A DNA stretch of 64,000 bases from Nocardiopsis kunsanensis DSM 44524 (lineage in GTDB: Bacteria; Actinomycetota; Actinomycetes; Streptosporangiales; Streptosporangiaceae): NCBI RefSeq assembly GCF_000340965.1, contig NZ_ANAY01000015.1, positions 1 through 64,000 of the forward strand, written 5' to 3'. The notes under the pieces were generated by a model that worked only from the letters and a program-made list of their open reading frames with translations, made no database searches and had not been told where the DNA came from. Both the position numbers and the translations under genes were made by a program. Below, piece by piece: positions 50,604 through 58,290 of the stretch (its first letter is position 1; each line of letters opens with the position of its first letter).

Positions 50604-51266
50604 ATGGAAGGCGTCCTGCCGACGATCGCGCTGGTCGTGGTCGTGGCCTCCGTGGGTGCCATCACGATCGCCGCACACTTCCGCAAGGACCGGGGCGGCG
50701 AGCTGCGCGCCTGGGCCCGCGACAACGGTTGGGACTACACCGACCGGCACCCGGCGCCCCTGGGCGAGGCCGCGCTGCCCACCGAACCCGGGGTCCGCAG
50801 AGCACGCCACCAGCACGTCCTCGACGGGCGGCAGGGTGTGTACCGGGTGACCGCCTTCGAGCACGTGCAGAGCGTTCCGGTCGCCACCGAGCAGGGCGTG
50901 GCCCACGTCGAGCACACCCACCGCGTGGTGGCCGTGCGCACACCCGGGGTCGGCACCGACCTGGAGATCCGGCGGCGCCCCCCGCAGCCCGGGACCGCCG
51001 ACGGGGCCGCACCCTTCGGGGCGGCCTTCCAGACCACCGGTCGCGACTCGGAGTTCGCGCGATCGGTCCTGGACGGGACGCTGACCTCCTGGCTGCTCTC
51101 CGACACCAGGTCACGTTCCCTCCCGGTACGGTTCACCGGCGGTTACGTGCTCACCTGGGCACCCATGCGGTTGTCCCCCGACCGCGCCCTCATCGCCGCC
51201 GACTACCTCATCGACCTGCTCGAGCACATTCCCCGACAGACCTGGGAACGGTGTACCGGACACTGA
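50604..51266 (+). CDS. Hypothetical membrane-anchored protein
   Basis: A 220-residue protein with one N-terminal membrane anchor (LPTIALVVVVASVGAITIA, residues ~5-23), followed by a basic juxtamembrane stretch and a soluble domain: RAWARDNGWDYTDR near 33, GVYRVTAFEHVQSVPVA near 75 and FTGGYVLTWAPMRLSPDRAL near 170. No recognised domain, although the 'WARDNGWDYxxR' opening is common in actinomycete membrane-associated proteins of unknown role. ATG 50604 with AGGAG 5 nt upstream. Confidence 0.75.
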   Translation: MEGVLPTIALVVVVASVGAITIAAHFRKDRGGELRAWARDNGWDYTDRHPAPLGEAALPTEPGVRRARHQHVLDGRQGVYRVTAFEHVQSVPVATEQGVAHVEHTHRVVAVRTPGVGTDLEIRRRPPQPGTADGAAPFGAAFQTTGRDSEFARSVLDGTLTSWLLSDTRSRSLPVRFTGGYVLTWAPMRLSPDRALIAADYLIDLLEHIPRQTWERCTGH

Positions 51267-51312
51267 GCGGTCCCGGGCACAGCGACGCACGTCCGGTGTC
51301 CGAAGGGAGCGA

Positions 51313-51318
51313 TAGGAT
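51313..51318 (+). promoter_or_regulatory. Minus-10 element of a leaderless mini-ORF promoter
   Basis: TAGGAT ends 5 nt before ATG 51324. Confidence 0.5.
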
Positions 51319-51323
51319 CCGGC

Positions 51324-51353
51324 ATGCCACGATCCACAAGGAGTACGAGCTGA
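51324..51353 (+). CDS. Leaderless 9-codon upstream ORF coupled to the next gene
   Basis: ATG 51324 encodes MPRSTRSTS and stops at TGA 51351-51353; the last A of the stop is the first base of the next ATG (TGATG). The AGGAG ribosome-binding site for the next gene lies inside it. Likely a translational-coupling leader; could be chance. Confidence 0.4.
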   Translation: MPRSTRSTS

Positions 51354-51499
51354 TGAGTGACCCCAACGCGACGCATCGCATCTCCCGTGAGGACCTGTTC
51401 CGCGACGACGAGGAGCAGGAAGAGACCCCCGACCCCAACGCCACTGCGCGGATCTCCCGCGCCGACCTGTTCGACGACGGGGACAGCGCCGAGAAGTAG
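51353..51499 (+). CDS. Small acidic protein with duplicated DPNATxRISRxDLF motif
   Basis: A 48-residue, highly acidic protein made almost entirely of two copies of one motif: DPNATHRISREDLFRDD (residues 3-19) and DPNATARISRADLFDDG (27-43). No membrane span or known domain. The internal duplication implies each copy is a recognition unit, such as a docking or phosphorylation (Thr/Ser next to Arg) peptide. ATG 51353, AGGAG 9 nt upstream. Ends before a terminator shared with convergent thrS. Not recognised. Confidence 0.7.
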   Translation: MSDPNATHRISREDLFRDDEEQEETPDPNATARISRADLFDDGDSAEK

Positions 51500-51525
51500 A
51501 CCCTTCCCCCTCACGAACACGAGAG

Positions 51526-51557
51526 CGGGGCGCCCACCCGGGAAGGTGGACGCCCCG
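51526..51557. terminator. Bidirectional terminator between the small acidic gene and thrS
   Basis: CGGGGCGCCCACC paired with GGTGGACGCCCCG (one mismatch), loop CGGGAA, centrally between two convergent stops. Confidence 0.7.
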
Positions 51558-51577
51558 TGCCCGTACGGGACGGACGG

Positions 51578-53551
51578 TCAGCGGTGTTCGCGCACCGCCG
51601 CCACGATCTCGGCGACCGCTTCGTCGACCGGCACACCGTTGTTCTGCGTCCCGTCACGGTAACGGAAGGACACCGCGCCCTTGGCCACGTCGTCGTCGCC
51701 GGCCAGCACCATGAAGGGCACCTTCTGTTTCTGGGCGTTGCGGATCTTCTTCTGCATCCGGTCGTCGCCGGCGTCGACCTCCACCCGGATGCCCTCGGCG
51801 CGCAGCTTCGCCCGGACCTCCTGCAGGTAGGGCACGTGCTCGTCCGCGATCGGGATACCCACCGCCTGCACCGGGGCCAGCCACGCCGGGAACGCACCCG
51901 CGTAGTGCTCCAGCAGCACTGCGAAGAAGCGCTCGATGGAACCGAACAGGGCACGGTGGATCACCACCGGCCTCCTGCGGCTGCCGTCGGCTGCGGTGTA
52001 CTCAAGGTCGAAGCGCTCGGGCATGTTGAAGTCGACCTGGATGGTGGACATCTGCCATGTGCGGCCGATGGCGTCCCTGGCCTGCACCGAGACCTTCGGG
52101 CCGTAGAAGGCGGCCCCGCCCGGGTCCATGACCAGTTCCAGGCCCTGTTTGTCGGCGGCCTGGCGCAGAACCCGGGTGGACTCCTCCCAGATCTCGTCGC
52201 TGCCGACGAACTTCTCCGGGTCCTTGGTGGACAGCTCCAGGTAGAAGTCGTCGAGCCCGTAGTCGCGCAGCAGATCGAGCACGAAGGTGAGCAACGAGTC
52301 GAGCTCGTCGGCCATCTGTTCGCGGGTGCAGTAGATGTGGGAGTCGTCCTGGGTGAACCCGCGGGCCCGGGTCAGGCCGTGCACCACGCCCGACTTCTCG
52401 TACCGGTACACGGTGCCGAACTCGAACAGGCGCAGCGGCAGCTCACGGTAGGAGCGCCCGCGCGCGTCGAAGATCAGGTGGTGCATCGGGCAGTTCATCG
52501 GCTTGAGGTAGTAGTCCTGGCCGCCGTCGAGCTGCATGGGCGGGTACATGCCGTCGGCGTACCAGTCCAGGTGTCCCGACTTCTCGAAGAGCGCGCTCTT
52601 GGTGGCGTGGGGGGTGTAGACGAACTCGTATCCCCCCTCCTCGTGCCGCTTGCGGGAGTAGTCCTCCATGACCCGGCGCACGACGCCGCCCTTGGGGTGG
52701 AAGACCGCCAGCCCCGAACCGATCTCGTCGGGGACGGAGAACAGGTCGAGCTCGGAGCCGAGTTTGCGGTGGTCGCGCTTCTCGGCCTCCTCCAGGAAGG
52801 TCAGGTACTCCTTGAGCGCGTCCTTGTTCTCCCATGCGGTGCCGTAGACCCGCTGGAGCTGGGGGTTGGTCTCCTTGCCCCGCCAGTACGCGGCTGCGGT
52901 GCGCATGAGTTTGAAGGCAGGGATGGACTTGGTGGTGGGCACGTGCGGCCCACGGCAGAGGTCCTTCCAGCACAGTTCGCCCGTGCGCGGGTGGACGTTG
53001 TCGTAGATGGTCAACCCGCCGGAACCGACCTCGGCCGATGCCCCTTCGGCCGCCTCGGCGGCGCCGCCCTTGAGGCCGATGAGCTCGAGCTTGTAGGGCT
53101 CTGTGGCCAGTTCGGCACGGGCGTCCTCGTCGGAGATCTCGCGCCGGTCGAAGCGCTGTCCCTGCTTGAGGATCTGCTGCATCTTCTTCTCGATGGCCTT
53201 GAGGTCGGCCGGGGTGAACGGTTCGGCGACGTCGAAGTCGTAGTAGAAGCCGTTCTCGACGGGCGGGCCGATGCCCAGCTTGGCTTCGGGAAACAGCTCC
53301 TGGACGGCCTGGGCGAGGACGTGCGCGGTGGAGTGGCGCAGGATCGCACGCCCCTCCTCCGAGTCGATCGCGACGGGCTCGACGGTGTCGCCGTCGGTGA
53401 GCTCGTGGGCGAGGTCATGCGGTTCTCCGTTGACCAGGGCCGCGATCACGGTCTTGCCATCGGCTTCCAGCGCCTGCCCTGCGGTAGTCGTGGCCGCCAC
53501 CGCACGCGGGGTTCCGGCGAGGGTGATGTGCAGCTCAGGCGCGGCGGACAC
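51578..53551 (-). CDS. thrS: Threonyl-tRNA synthetase
   Basis: A 657-residue class II synthetase. N-terminal TGS domain ([20 protein letters not shown]), editing domain with [16 protein letters not shown] near 74, catalytic core with zinc-site Cys in [11 protein letters not shown] near 343, motif 2 around [16 protein letters not shown] near 367, motif 3 [20 protein letters not shown] near 520, and anticodon-binding domain ([16 protein letters not shown] onward). Full length, so accurate Thr-tRNA charging is expected. GTG 53551 with TAGGAG 5 nt upstream. Its 5' leader carries a hairpin (53586-53622) but nothing like a T-box. Confidence 0.95.
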   Translation of the reverse strand: MSAAPELHITLAGTPRAVAATTTAGQALEADGKTVIAALVNGEPHDLAHELTDGDTVEPVAIDSEEGRAILRHSTAHVLAQAVQELFPEAKLGIGPPVENGFYYDFDVAEPFTPADLKAIEKKMQQILKQGQRFDRREISDEDARAELATEPYKLELIGLKGGAAEAAEGASAEVGSGGLTIYDNVHPRTGELCWKDLCRGPHVPTTKSIPAFKLMRTAAAYWRGKETNPQLQRVYGTAWENKDALKEYLTFLEEAEKRDHRKLGSELDLFSVPDEIGSGLAVFHPKGGVVRRVMEDYSRKRHEEGGYEFVYTPHATKSALFEKSGHLDWYADGMYPPMQLDGGQDYYLKPMNCPMHHLIFDARGRSYRELPLRLFEFGTVYRYEKSGVVHGLTRARGFTQDDSHIYCTREQMADELDSLLTFVLDLLRDYGLDDFYLELSTKDPEKFVGSDEIWEESTRVLRQAADKQGLELVMDPGGAAFYGPKVSVQARDAIGRTWQMSTIQVDFNMPERFDLEYTAADGSRRRPVVIHRALFGSIERFFAVLLEHYAGAFPAWLAPVQAVGIPIADEHVPYLQEVRAKLRAEGIRVEVDAGDDRMQKKIRNAQKQKVPFMVLAGDDDVAKGAVSFRYRDGTQNNGVPVDEAVAEIVAAVREHR

Positions 53552-53585
53552 GATAACTCCTAGGGATCCGGAAACTCTGGGAAAC

Positions 53586-53622
53586 GCACGTCTGCCCGGG
53601 CCTCGGCGGGGGCCGGACGTGC
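53586..53622 (-). promoter_or_regulatory. thrS leader hairpin
   Basis: GCACGTC and GACGTGC (7 bp) enclose a GC-rich region 35-71 nt upstream of the start codon. May modulate translation; no antiterminator partner seen. Confidence 0.4.
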
Positions 53623-53839
53623 TCCTTCGATGCTATCGGCTCCGCCACGGGGTGCTGATCGGTTGTCCACGGACATCCCGGCGATCGCATGCGGTCACAG
53701 CAGACAAAATGAGACAAAGTGGGATTAGGTCGTCTTGGAAGAGCGTTGATCACGGCCAGAAGATCAGTAACAATCAACAGACGCCGATCTTCCCTTCAGC
53801 CGCTGCGACCGGCCACCGGCTTCGACTGAATGTGAGCGC

Positions 53840-54268
53840 ATGTCCTCGAGCCCACCCCATGAGCACCCGCCTCCGGAGAGAACAGCGGTACACCATGTAC
53901 GCCGCCGCCGCTGGCGGCGGCTGAGGGCCCGGCTCCGGCTCTTCCGCCGACGGATGCACACACACCCGGCTCTGCACCTTCCCTGGCGCGTCCTCGTGGG
54001 CACCGTGGGCACTGTCGTGGCCCTGGCCGGGATCGTCTTCCTGGTGACCCCCGGCCCCGGGGTCGCGGCCGTGCTGATGGGTCTGCTCATCCTGAGCACG
54101 GAATTCCGGTGGGCGTACCGGCTGTTGCAACCGGCGCGGACGTGGGCCTGGCGCGCCGAGCAGTACGCCGAGCGCCGCAAGGAGGAATTCCTGCGCCGCC
54201 GCCGAGAGCGCAAGGCAGCCAAGGACCGGCCCGCCTCCACCCGGAAGAACGGCCCGGGCCCGGACTGA
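53840..54268 (+). CDS. PGPGW/TIGR02611-type transmembrane protein
   Basis: A 142-residue protein: very basic N-terminus (VRRRRWRRLRARLRLFRRRM), then a span LVGTVGTVVALAGIVFLVTPGPG, a second hydrophobic stretch AAVLMGLLILSTEF, then a basic helical tail. The LVTPGPGVAAVLMGLLIL motif defines the PGPGW family of small membrane proteins of unknown function. ATG 53840. Monocistronic; downstream lies a terminator serving the opposite-strand tRNA gene. Confidence 0.8.
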   Translation: MSSSPPHEHPPPERTAVHHVRRRRWRRLRARLRLFRRRMHTHPALHLPWRVLVGTVGTVVALAGIVFLVTPGPGVAAVLMGLLILSTEFRWAYRLLQPARTWAWRAEQYAERRKEEFLRRRRERKAAKDRPASTRKNGPGPD

Positions 54269-54311
54269 GACCGTCCCGGCCCCACAGGAACACCAACCCG
54301 ACCGTACACAG

Positions 54312-54348
54312 AAAAAAGTCGGGCCACCGTCTCGAACGGTGGCCCGAC
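54312..54348 (-). terminator. Intrinsic terminator of the tRNA-Val(CAC) transcript
   Basis: 13-bp perfect stem GTCGGGCCACCGT, loop of 5, followed on the minus strand by TTTTTTC. Textbook Rho-independent terminator, 11 nt past the tRNA 3' end. Confidence 0.9.
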
Positions 54349-54358
54349 CCCCTGCTTG

Positions 54359-54432
54359 TGGGCGATACTGGACTCGAACCAGTGACCTCATCGGTGTGAA
54401 CGATGCGCTCTAGCCAACTGAGCTAATCGCCC
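54359..54432 (-). tRNA. tRNA-Val (anticodon CAC)
   Basis: Full cloverleaf on the minus strand: 7-bp acceptor GGGCGAT/ATCGCCC, D-arm AGCTCAGTTGGCTAGAGC, anticodon stem CATCG/CGATG around TTCACAC, T-arm with GGTTCGAGTCC. Discriminator A; CCA not encoded. Reads GTG codons. Confidence 0.97.
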
Positions 54433-54904
54433 GAGCTGCTGCTCCGTCCGCCCTCTCGGTCGGACATGTAAAACTCTAACGCATGTTTCGGGGTGCTCGT
54501 TCCATCGGACACCACATGAGAGAACCTCGTGGTGTGATGGAGGTCACTCAAGACTTCACAGGGCGGGTCAAAACCCCACCAGAGGCCCCCGAAGTCCTGG
54601 TTGCGAGGCGGTTCACGCTCCAGTAGCGCCCCTCGGCCACCCCCGCGACATGACCATTACGTGACGTGGGACACCCAATATGGGGAAATCTTTGGTTTCC
54701 CCTGGTCATTACAGTGACGAAGGATCTGGAGCCGCCCTGCGGCGCACGGGCCCGGACCACGGACCCGTAGGAACCGGTCCCCAACGACCGAAGAAAGTCT
54801 CCGTACTCACGTCATGATCCGCGAACGACCGCGTTGGAGCGAGTGAGACGGCACCACCGACCCGCGCCGCACAGCAGGGCCGGACAAGAAGAGGTTTGGC
54901 GAAC
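54433..54904. other. Intergenic region between tRNA-Val and the SsgB-like gene
   Basis: No gene I can support. A TAGAGT -10 element for tRNA-Val lies on the minus strand at 54473-54478. A 7-bp inverted repeat ACACCAC/GTGGTGT spans 54509-54535, a possible regulatory site. Further right, an A/T-richer segment around 54690-54715 includes TACAGT and may hold the promoter of the sporulation gene. Confidence 0.5.
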
Positions 54905-55324
54905 ATGAACAGTAGCGACACAACTGCCACCGCCGAGCTGGGTCTGCGGCTCGTCGTCCCCGAGCGCACCTCGGTCCCGCTGGTCGCGCGGCTCGACTAC
55001 AACGCCGACGACCCCTACGCGATCCGCGTGGCCTTCCACACCGGCGAGGACGAGCCCGTCGAGTGGATCTTCGCCCGTGAACTGCTCACGGTCGGGATCG
55101 TGCGCCCCGTCGGTGAAGGGGACGTCCGTGTGTGGCCCTCGAAGGACGACAGCGGAGAACGCAGCGTCAGTATTGCGCTCTCCTCCCCCTTCGGCCAGGC
55201 CGAGTTCGACACCCATGTGTCCCCGCTGGCGGAGTTCCTGCACCGTACCTACGAGATCGTTCCCGCCGGCCAGGAGGCCACGTACGTGGACCTGGACGAG
55301 GAGATCGAGCGCTACCTGGCCTGA
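54905..55324 (+). CDS. SsgA/SsgB-family sporulation and cell division protein
   Basis: A 139-residue SsgA-like protein. Family landmarks: ELGLRLVVPERTSVPLVARL near 11, YNADDPYAIRVAFHTG near 33, EPVEWIFARELLTVGI near 52, GDVRVWPS near 74, VSIALSSPFGQAEF near 92 and the acidic end. These proteins direct FtsZ positioning in sporulation-committed hyphae; the closest feel is SsgB. ATG 54905 (GAGG 10 nt upstream); TTG 54896 is possible. It marks the organism as a morphologically complex actinomycete. Confidence 0.92.
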   Translation: MNSSDTTATAELGLRLVVPERTSVPLVARLDYNADDPYAIRVAFHTGEDEPVEWIFARELLTVGIVRPVGEGDVRVWPSKDDSGERSVSIALSSPFGQAEFDTHVSPLAEFLHRTYEIVPAGQEATYVDLDEEIERYLA

Positions 55325-55347
55325 GCCGGAGCGCATCGGAACCACAG

Positions 55348-55376
55348 CAGGGGGCGGCACTCGCCGCCCCCTGTTT
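55348..55376 (+). terminator. Intrinsic terminator after the SsgB-like gene
   Basis: CAGGGGGCGGC-actc-GCCGCCCCCTG followed by TTT; 23 nt past the stop. Confidence 0.85.
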
Positions 55377-55508
55377 CTGCTCCGGACCACCGCTGTATCT
55401 GCTCCGGTCCCGCATTCGGCTCGGGCCCGCCCAGCCACCCGCGCCTGCCCGCGTCGGAGAGCTCCGGCTCGGCACCCTGCGGACGGGGCCCTCGCCGCTG
55501 CCCGACGG

Positions 55509-56351
55509 TCAGGGGTCGCTGTGACGGGCCGCGTACTCGGCGAAGACCTCTCCGGCCTTGCGCGAGATCGGACCGGGCCCGGCCGAGACCCGCCGTCCGT
55601 CGATGTGCATGATCGGCTGCACATCGCGCCCGGTGGAGGTCAGGAACGCCTCGGTGATCTCCGGAAGGCGTTCCATCGGCACGTCCTCCTCCTGGGCGCC
55701 GTACCACTCCAGGACGAGCTCACGCGTGATCCCCGCCAGGGCGCCCGAGGACAGCGGCGGCGTGACCAAGCGGCCCTCCAGAACCACGAAGACGTTGCTG
55801 CCCGTGCCCTCGCACAGGTTCCCGCTCACGTTCGGGAAGACCGCCTCGCTCGCCCCCTGGGCGCGCGCGTAGGCGACGGCGCGCACGTTGTCGGCGTAGG
55901 AGGTGGTCTTGAGACCGGCCAGCGCCCCGAACTCGTTGCGCGGCCACGGCGAGATCACCACATCGGAGTGCTCGGGGATGTCCGGGAATTCACTCAGGGC
56001 CACGATCACGGTCTGCTCGCCCGGGATGCGGTCCGAGCCCAGCGGCCCGGCGCCGTCGGTCACCGTGATGCGCACACGTGCGTCGTCCAGTTCCGGGTTG
56101 GCGGCGATGGCCCGGGCGACCCCGTCGGCGACCAGGTCCAGGTCGGGCTCCGCCATCCCCAGGCCTTCGGCCGAACGTGCCAGGCGCCCGAGGTGGCGGG
56201 TCAGAGCGAAGGGACGCCCGCCGGTCGCCCGCACCGTCTCGAAAACCCCGTCGCCCACCGTGATCCCGTGGTCCGTGACGGGCACACGCGCCTCGGCCAG
56301 GTCCACAACGGCACCCCGGCCGAAGCCCGCGCCCGCGATCCACACCTTCAT
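55509..56351 (-). CDS. Class IV aminotransferase (aminodeoxychorismate lyase/BCAT-like)
   Basis: A 280-residue PLP enzyme of fold type IV. VTDHGITVGDGVFETVRAT near 25-43, PLP Lys in AGLKTTSYADN near 147, SEAVFPNVSGNLCEGTGSN near 168 and the phosphate-binding T/S segment LTSTGRDVQPI near 242. This pattern fits 4-amino-4-deoxychorismate lyase (PabC, folate pathway) or a related branched-chain or D-amino-acid aminotransferase; no pabA/B lies nearby to decide. ATG 56351 has GGAGGGG 6 nt upstream. Confidence 0.85.
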   Translation of the reverse strand: MKVWIAGAGFGRGAVVDLAEARVPVTDHGITVGDGVFETVRATGGRPFALTRHLGRLARSAEGLGMAEPDLDLVADGVARAIAANPELDDARVRITVTDGAGPLGSDRIPGEQTVIVALSEFPDIPEHSDVVISPWPRNEFGALAGLKTTSYADNVRAVAYARAQGASEAVFPNVSGNLCEGTGSNVFVVLEGRLVTPPLSSGALAGITRELVLEWYGAQEEDVPMERLPEITEAFLTSTGRDVQPIMHIDGRRVSAGPGPISRKAGEVFAEYAARHSDP

Positions 56352-56721
56352 TGCACACCCCTCCATCGGTCATCTGCACTGGTCGAAGCAGCCAGGCCTC
56401 GATCCTCCCACCCCGACAGGAACGGCCGCCCCAGCAGGGAATCTCCGCGCTACCCGCAGCACCCTTGTCCTGGCAAGGGCTCTGTCCAGCACCGGCCGCA
56501 GGCTCCAGTTGTGCCGATCATCCCTACTGGTCAGGGATACGGGAGATGAGGACGGTCCGCCGGGGCCATGTTGTGGGCCGGGCAGGGATAAGTTACGAAT
56601 GACTATCATCCGGGCAACGCTTACGCGGGGACGGTGGAAACCGACCGGTGCCACCCCTCCACTTCGGGCATCCTCCCTGCGCGACCCGCCCCGCCCGCCC
56701 ACGGACAGAGCGAAGAGAGAC
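56352..56721. other. Intergenic region between divergent aminotransferase and roadblock genes
   Basis: 370 bases with no gene I can support. The right third is A/T-richer (around 56585-56610, AAGTTACGAATGACTATC) and probably carries the promoter of the roadblock gene. Confidence 0.4.
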
Positions 56722-57150
56722 ATGACCCCACCGAGCACCACCCGCGGAGAACTGAGCTGGCTGCTGGACGACCTGCTCACCCGCGCACCCGGGACCCAAC
56801 ACGCCGTCGTCCTGTCCACCGACGGCCTCCTCATGGCGACCTCCAGCGGCCTCGACCGTTCCGCGGCCGAGCACCTGTCGGCGATCGCCTCGGGGTTGCA
56901 CAGCCTCGCCGGCGGAGCCAGCAAGCAGTTCTCCGCCGGCAACATCCGCCAGAGCATCATCGAGATGGACGAGGCCTTCCTGTTCGTCGCGGCGGCCGGC
57001 GACGGCGCCTGCATGGCACTGATGTCGGAGTCCGACAGCGACGTGGGTCTGATCGCCTACGAGATGAACAAGGTCATCGAGCGCGTCGGCCAGTACCTGT
57101 CCGCCCCGCCCCGACCGGACATGCCCTCCTCCGCACACGTCGAGAACTGA
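56722..57150 (+). CDS. Roadblock/LC7-domain protein (MglB/CvnB-like)
   Basis: A 142-residue single roadblock domain: LSWLLDDLLTRAPGTQHAVV near 10, LSTDGLLMATSSGLDRSAAE near 31 and IIEMDEAFLFVAAAGDGACM near 78. In actinomycetes such proteins act with small Ras-like GTPases (conservons CvnA-D) as GAP/scaffold; no sensor kinase, DUF742 or GTPase gene is next to it here, so it is a stand-alone copy. ATG 56722. Confidence 0.85.
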   Translation: MTPPSTTRGELSWLLDDLLTRAPGTQHAVVLSTDGLLMATSSGLDRSAAEHLSAIASGLHSLAGGASKQFSAGNIRQSIIEMDEAFLFVAAAGDGACMALMSESDSDVGLIAYEMNKVIERVGQYLSAPPRPDMPSSAHVEN

Positions 57151-57248
57151 CGCGGGCCGACTGCATCCGGGGCGGGCCTCGGTGGGGCCGCCCCGGTCCC
57201 GGGAGAGCCCTCCACAACGCCGATTTCGCACTCGGCCCGGGAATCGGC

Positions 57249-57254
57249 TAGAGT
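57249..57254 (+). promoter_or_regulatory. Minus-10 element for tRNA-Gly
   Basis: TAGAGT, the same hexamer as at the tRNA-Val promoter, about 57 bp before the first tRNA-Gly. Confidence 0.5.
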
Positions 57255-57311
57255 TCCAACAGCAGCGAACGAGGCGCAAGGCCCCGAGCCGGAAGGCCTC
57301 GCACTCGCCGC

Positions 57312-57384
57312 GCGGACGTAGCTCAGCTGGTAGAGCATCACCTTGCCAAGGTGAAAGTCGCGGGTTCGAGTCCCGTCGTCCGCT
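57312..57384 (+). tRNA. tRNA-Gly (anticodon GCC), copy 1
   Basis: Cloverleaf with acceptor GCGGACG/CGTCCGC, anticodon stem TCACC/GGTGA around TTGCCAA, T-arm GGTTCGAGTCC. Discriminator T; no CCA encoded. Confidence 0.97.
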
Positions 57385-57420
57385 CGAGATCGGCCGGTCC
57401 GAGCCCTCCCCGAGAGGGTG

Positions 57421-57426
57421 TAAACT
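57421..57426 (+). promoter_or_regulatory. Possible Minus-10 element for tRNA-Gly copy 2
   Basis: TAAACT, 37 bp before the second tRNA-Gly; could drive the Gly-Cys-Val group. Confidence 0.4.
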
Positions 57427-57462
57427 GGCCGGGCAGCGGGAGCCCACGAGGTTCCCCGTTAC

Positions 57463-57535
57463 GCGGACGTAGCTCAGCTGGTAGAGCATCACCTTGCCAA
57501 GGTGAAAGTCGCGGGTTCGAGTCCCGTCGTCCGCT
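57463..57535 (+). tRNA. tRNA-Gly (anticodon GCC), copy 2
   Basis: Identical in sequence to copy 1 and 151 bp downstream; tandem duplication of a high-demand glycine tRNA. Confidence 0.97.
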
Positions 57536-57585
57536 CGACGAGGCCCGCATGGGGGTCGGCCACCGGTTCCCGGCGTGTTTCGCAG

Positions 57586-57660
57586 GCCGGAGTGTCCGAG
57601 TGGCTTAGGTAAGGGACTGCAAATCCCTGCACACGGGTTCGAATCCCGTCTCCGGCTCCA
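57586..57660 (+). tRNA. tRNA-Cys (anticodon GCA)
   Basis: Acceptor GCCGGAG/CTCCGGC, anticodon stem AGGGA/TCCCT around CTGCAAA, T-arm GGTTCGAATCC. CCA is encoded. Confidence 0.97.
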
Positions 57661-57683
57661 TGCTCCTCATCACCCTCCGAGGA

Positions 57684-57760
57684 GGGCGGTTAGCTCAGTT
57701 GGTTAGAGCGCTACCTTGACACGGTAGAGGTCACAGGTTCGAATCCTGTATCGCCCACCA
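57684..57760 (+). tRNA. tRNA-Val (anticodon GAC)
   Basis: Acceptor GGGCGGT/ATCGCCC (one G-U pair), anticodon stem CTACC/GGTAG around TTGACAC, T-arm GGTTCGAATCC. CCA encoded. Confidence 0.97.
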
Positions 57761-57768
57761 GCATCACC

Positions 57769-57797
57769 AAAGGCCGGAGCCGTCGGCTCCGGCCTTT
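57769..57797 (+). terminator. Terminator of the tRNA cluster
   Basis: AAAGGCCGGAGCC-gtc-GGCTCCGGCCTTT, 13-bp stem ending in T's, 8 nt past the last tRNA. Confidence 0.9.
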
Positions 57798-57959
57798 GGT
57801 GTGTCCGGGGCCCCACATGGGAGATGTGTGGGAGATCAGCATCGGAACGGGTTCCTCCGGGAGCCCGTTTCCCGTGTCTTCACGGTAGAGCTCTTCCATC
57901 CCCGGGGGCCGTGGCGAACAGGCGCCCGCGTTCGGCCGGAGCGCCCAGAGGGTTTCGCT

Positions 57960-58193
57960 CACCCCTGCGTACACGCTCCTCTTTCGGTGGTCCTCTCCGG
58001 CGCGAACCTGCACGAGTGCCCAGACCTGCAACCTCTGGTGCGAGGTACAGCGCCGGTACGTGCCGCCCTGGGCACCGGCGGCGCAAACCGGCCAAGCTCC
58101 ACGTCGGCAAGGGCTACGACTACGGCCACCTGCGCCGGTGGCTCCGCGAACACAGGAGCGTCCACCGCTTGGCCCGTAAGCGGATACATGGTG
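57960..58193 (+). pseudogene. Remnant of an IS5-family transposase
   Basis: Two frames carry pieces of a DDE transposase. Around 57960-58040: LSVVLSGANLHECPDLQPLV, matching the ‘VVLTGAN…LxPLL’ segment. After a frameshift, 58086-58193 encodes KPAKLHVGKGYDYGHLRRWL and HRLARKRI, matching ‘LHADKGYDYxHLRRWLR…RIARK’. The second catalytic Asp (DKGYD) is Gly here, and no terminal repeats or intact ORF remain, so it is dead. It sits right after the tRNA cluster, a common insertion place. Confidence 0.75.
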
Positions 58194-58290
58194 TGATCAT
58201 GAGCGTTCTGTCGGTCCTTCCAGCGGTGGGTTGTCCGGGCAGGTGGCGATCGGTGCTCTGATCTTGTCATCGCCGTCATCGCCCGACAGT

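Noticed and set aside
53552-53839. T-box riboswitch in the thrS leader
   Set aside because: No T-box sequence, specifier loop or terminator/antiterminator pair could be seen, only one GC hairpin.
54548-54784. Minus-strand open frame of 78 codons upstream of the SsgB-like gene
   Set aside because: No recognisable domain, no ribosome-binding site, composition of a non-coding leader.
57312-57535. Direct repeats 151 bp apart that look CRISPR-like
   Set aside because: They are two identical tRNA-Gly genes with complete cloverleafs.
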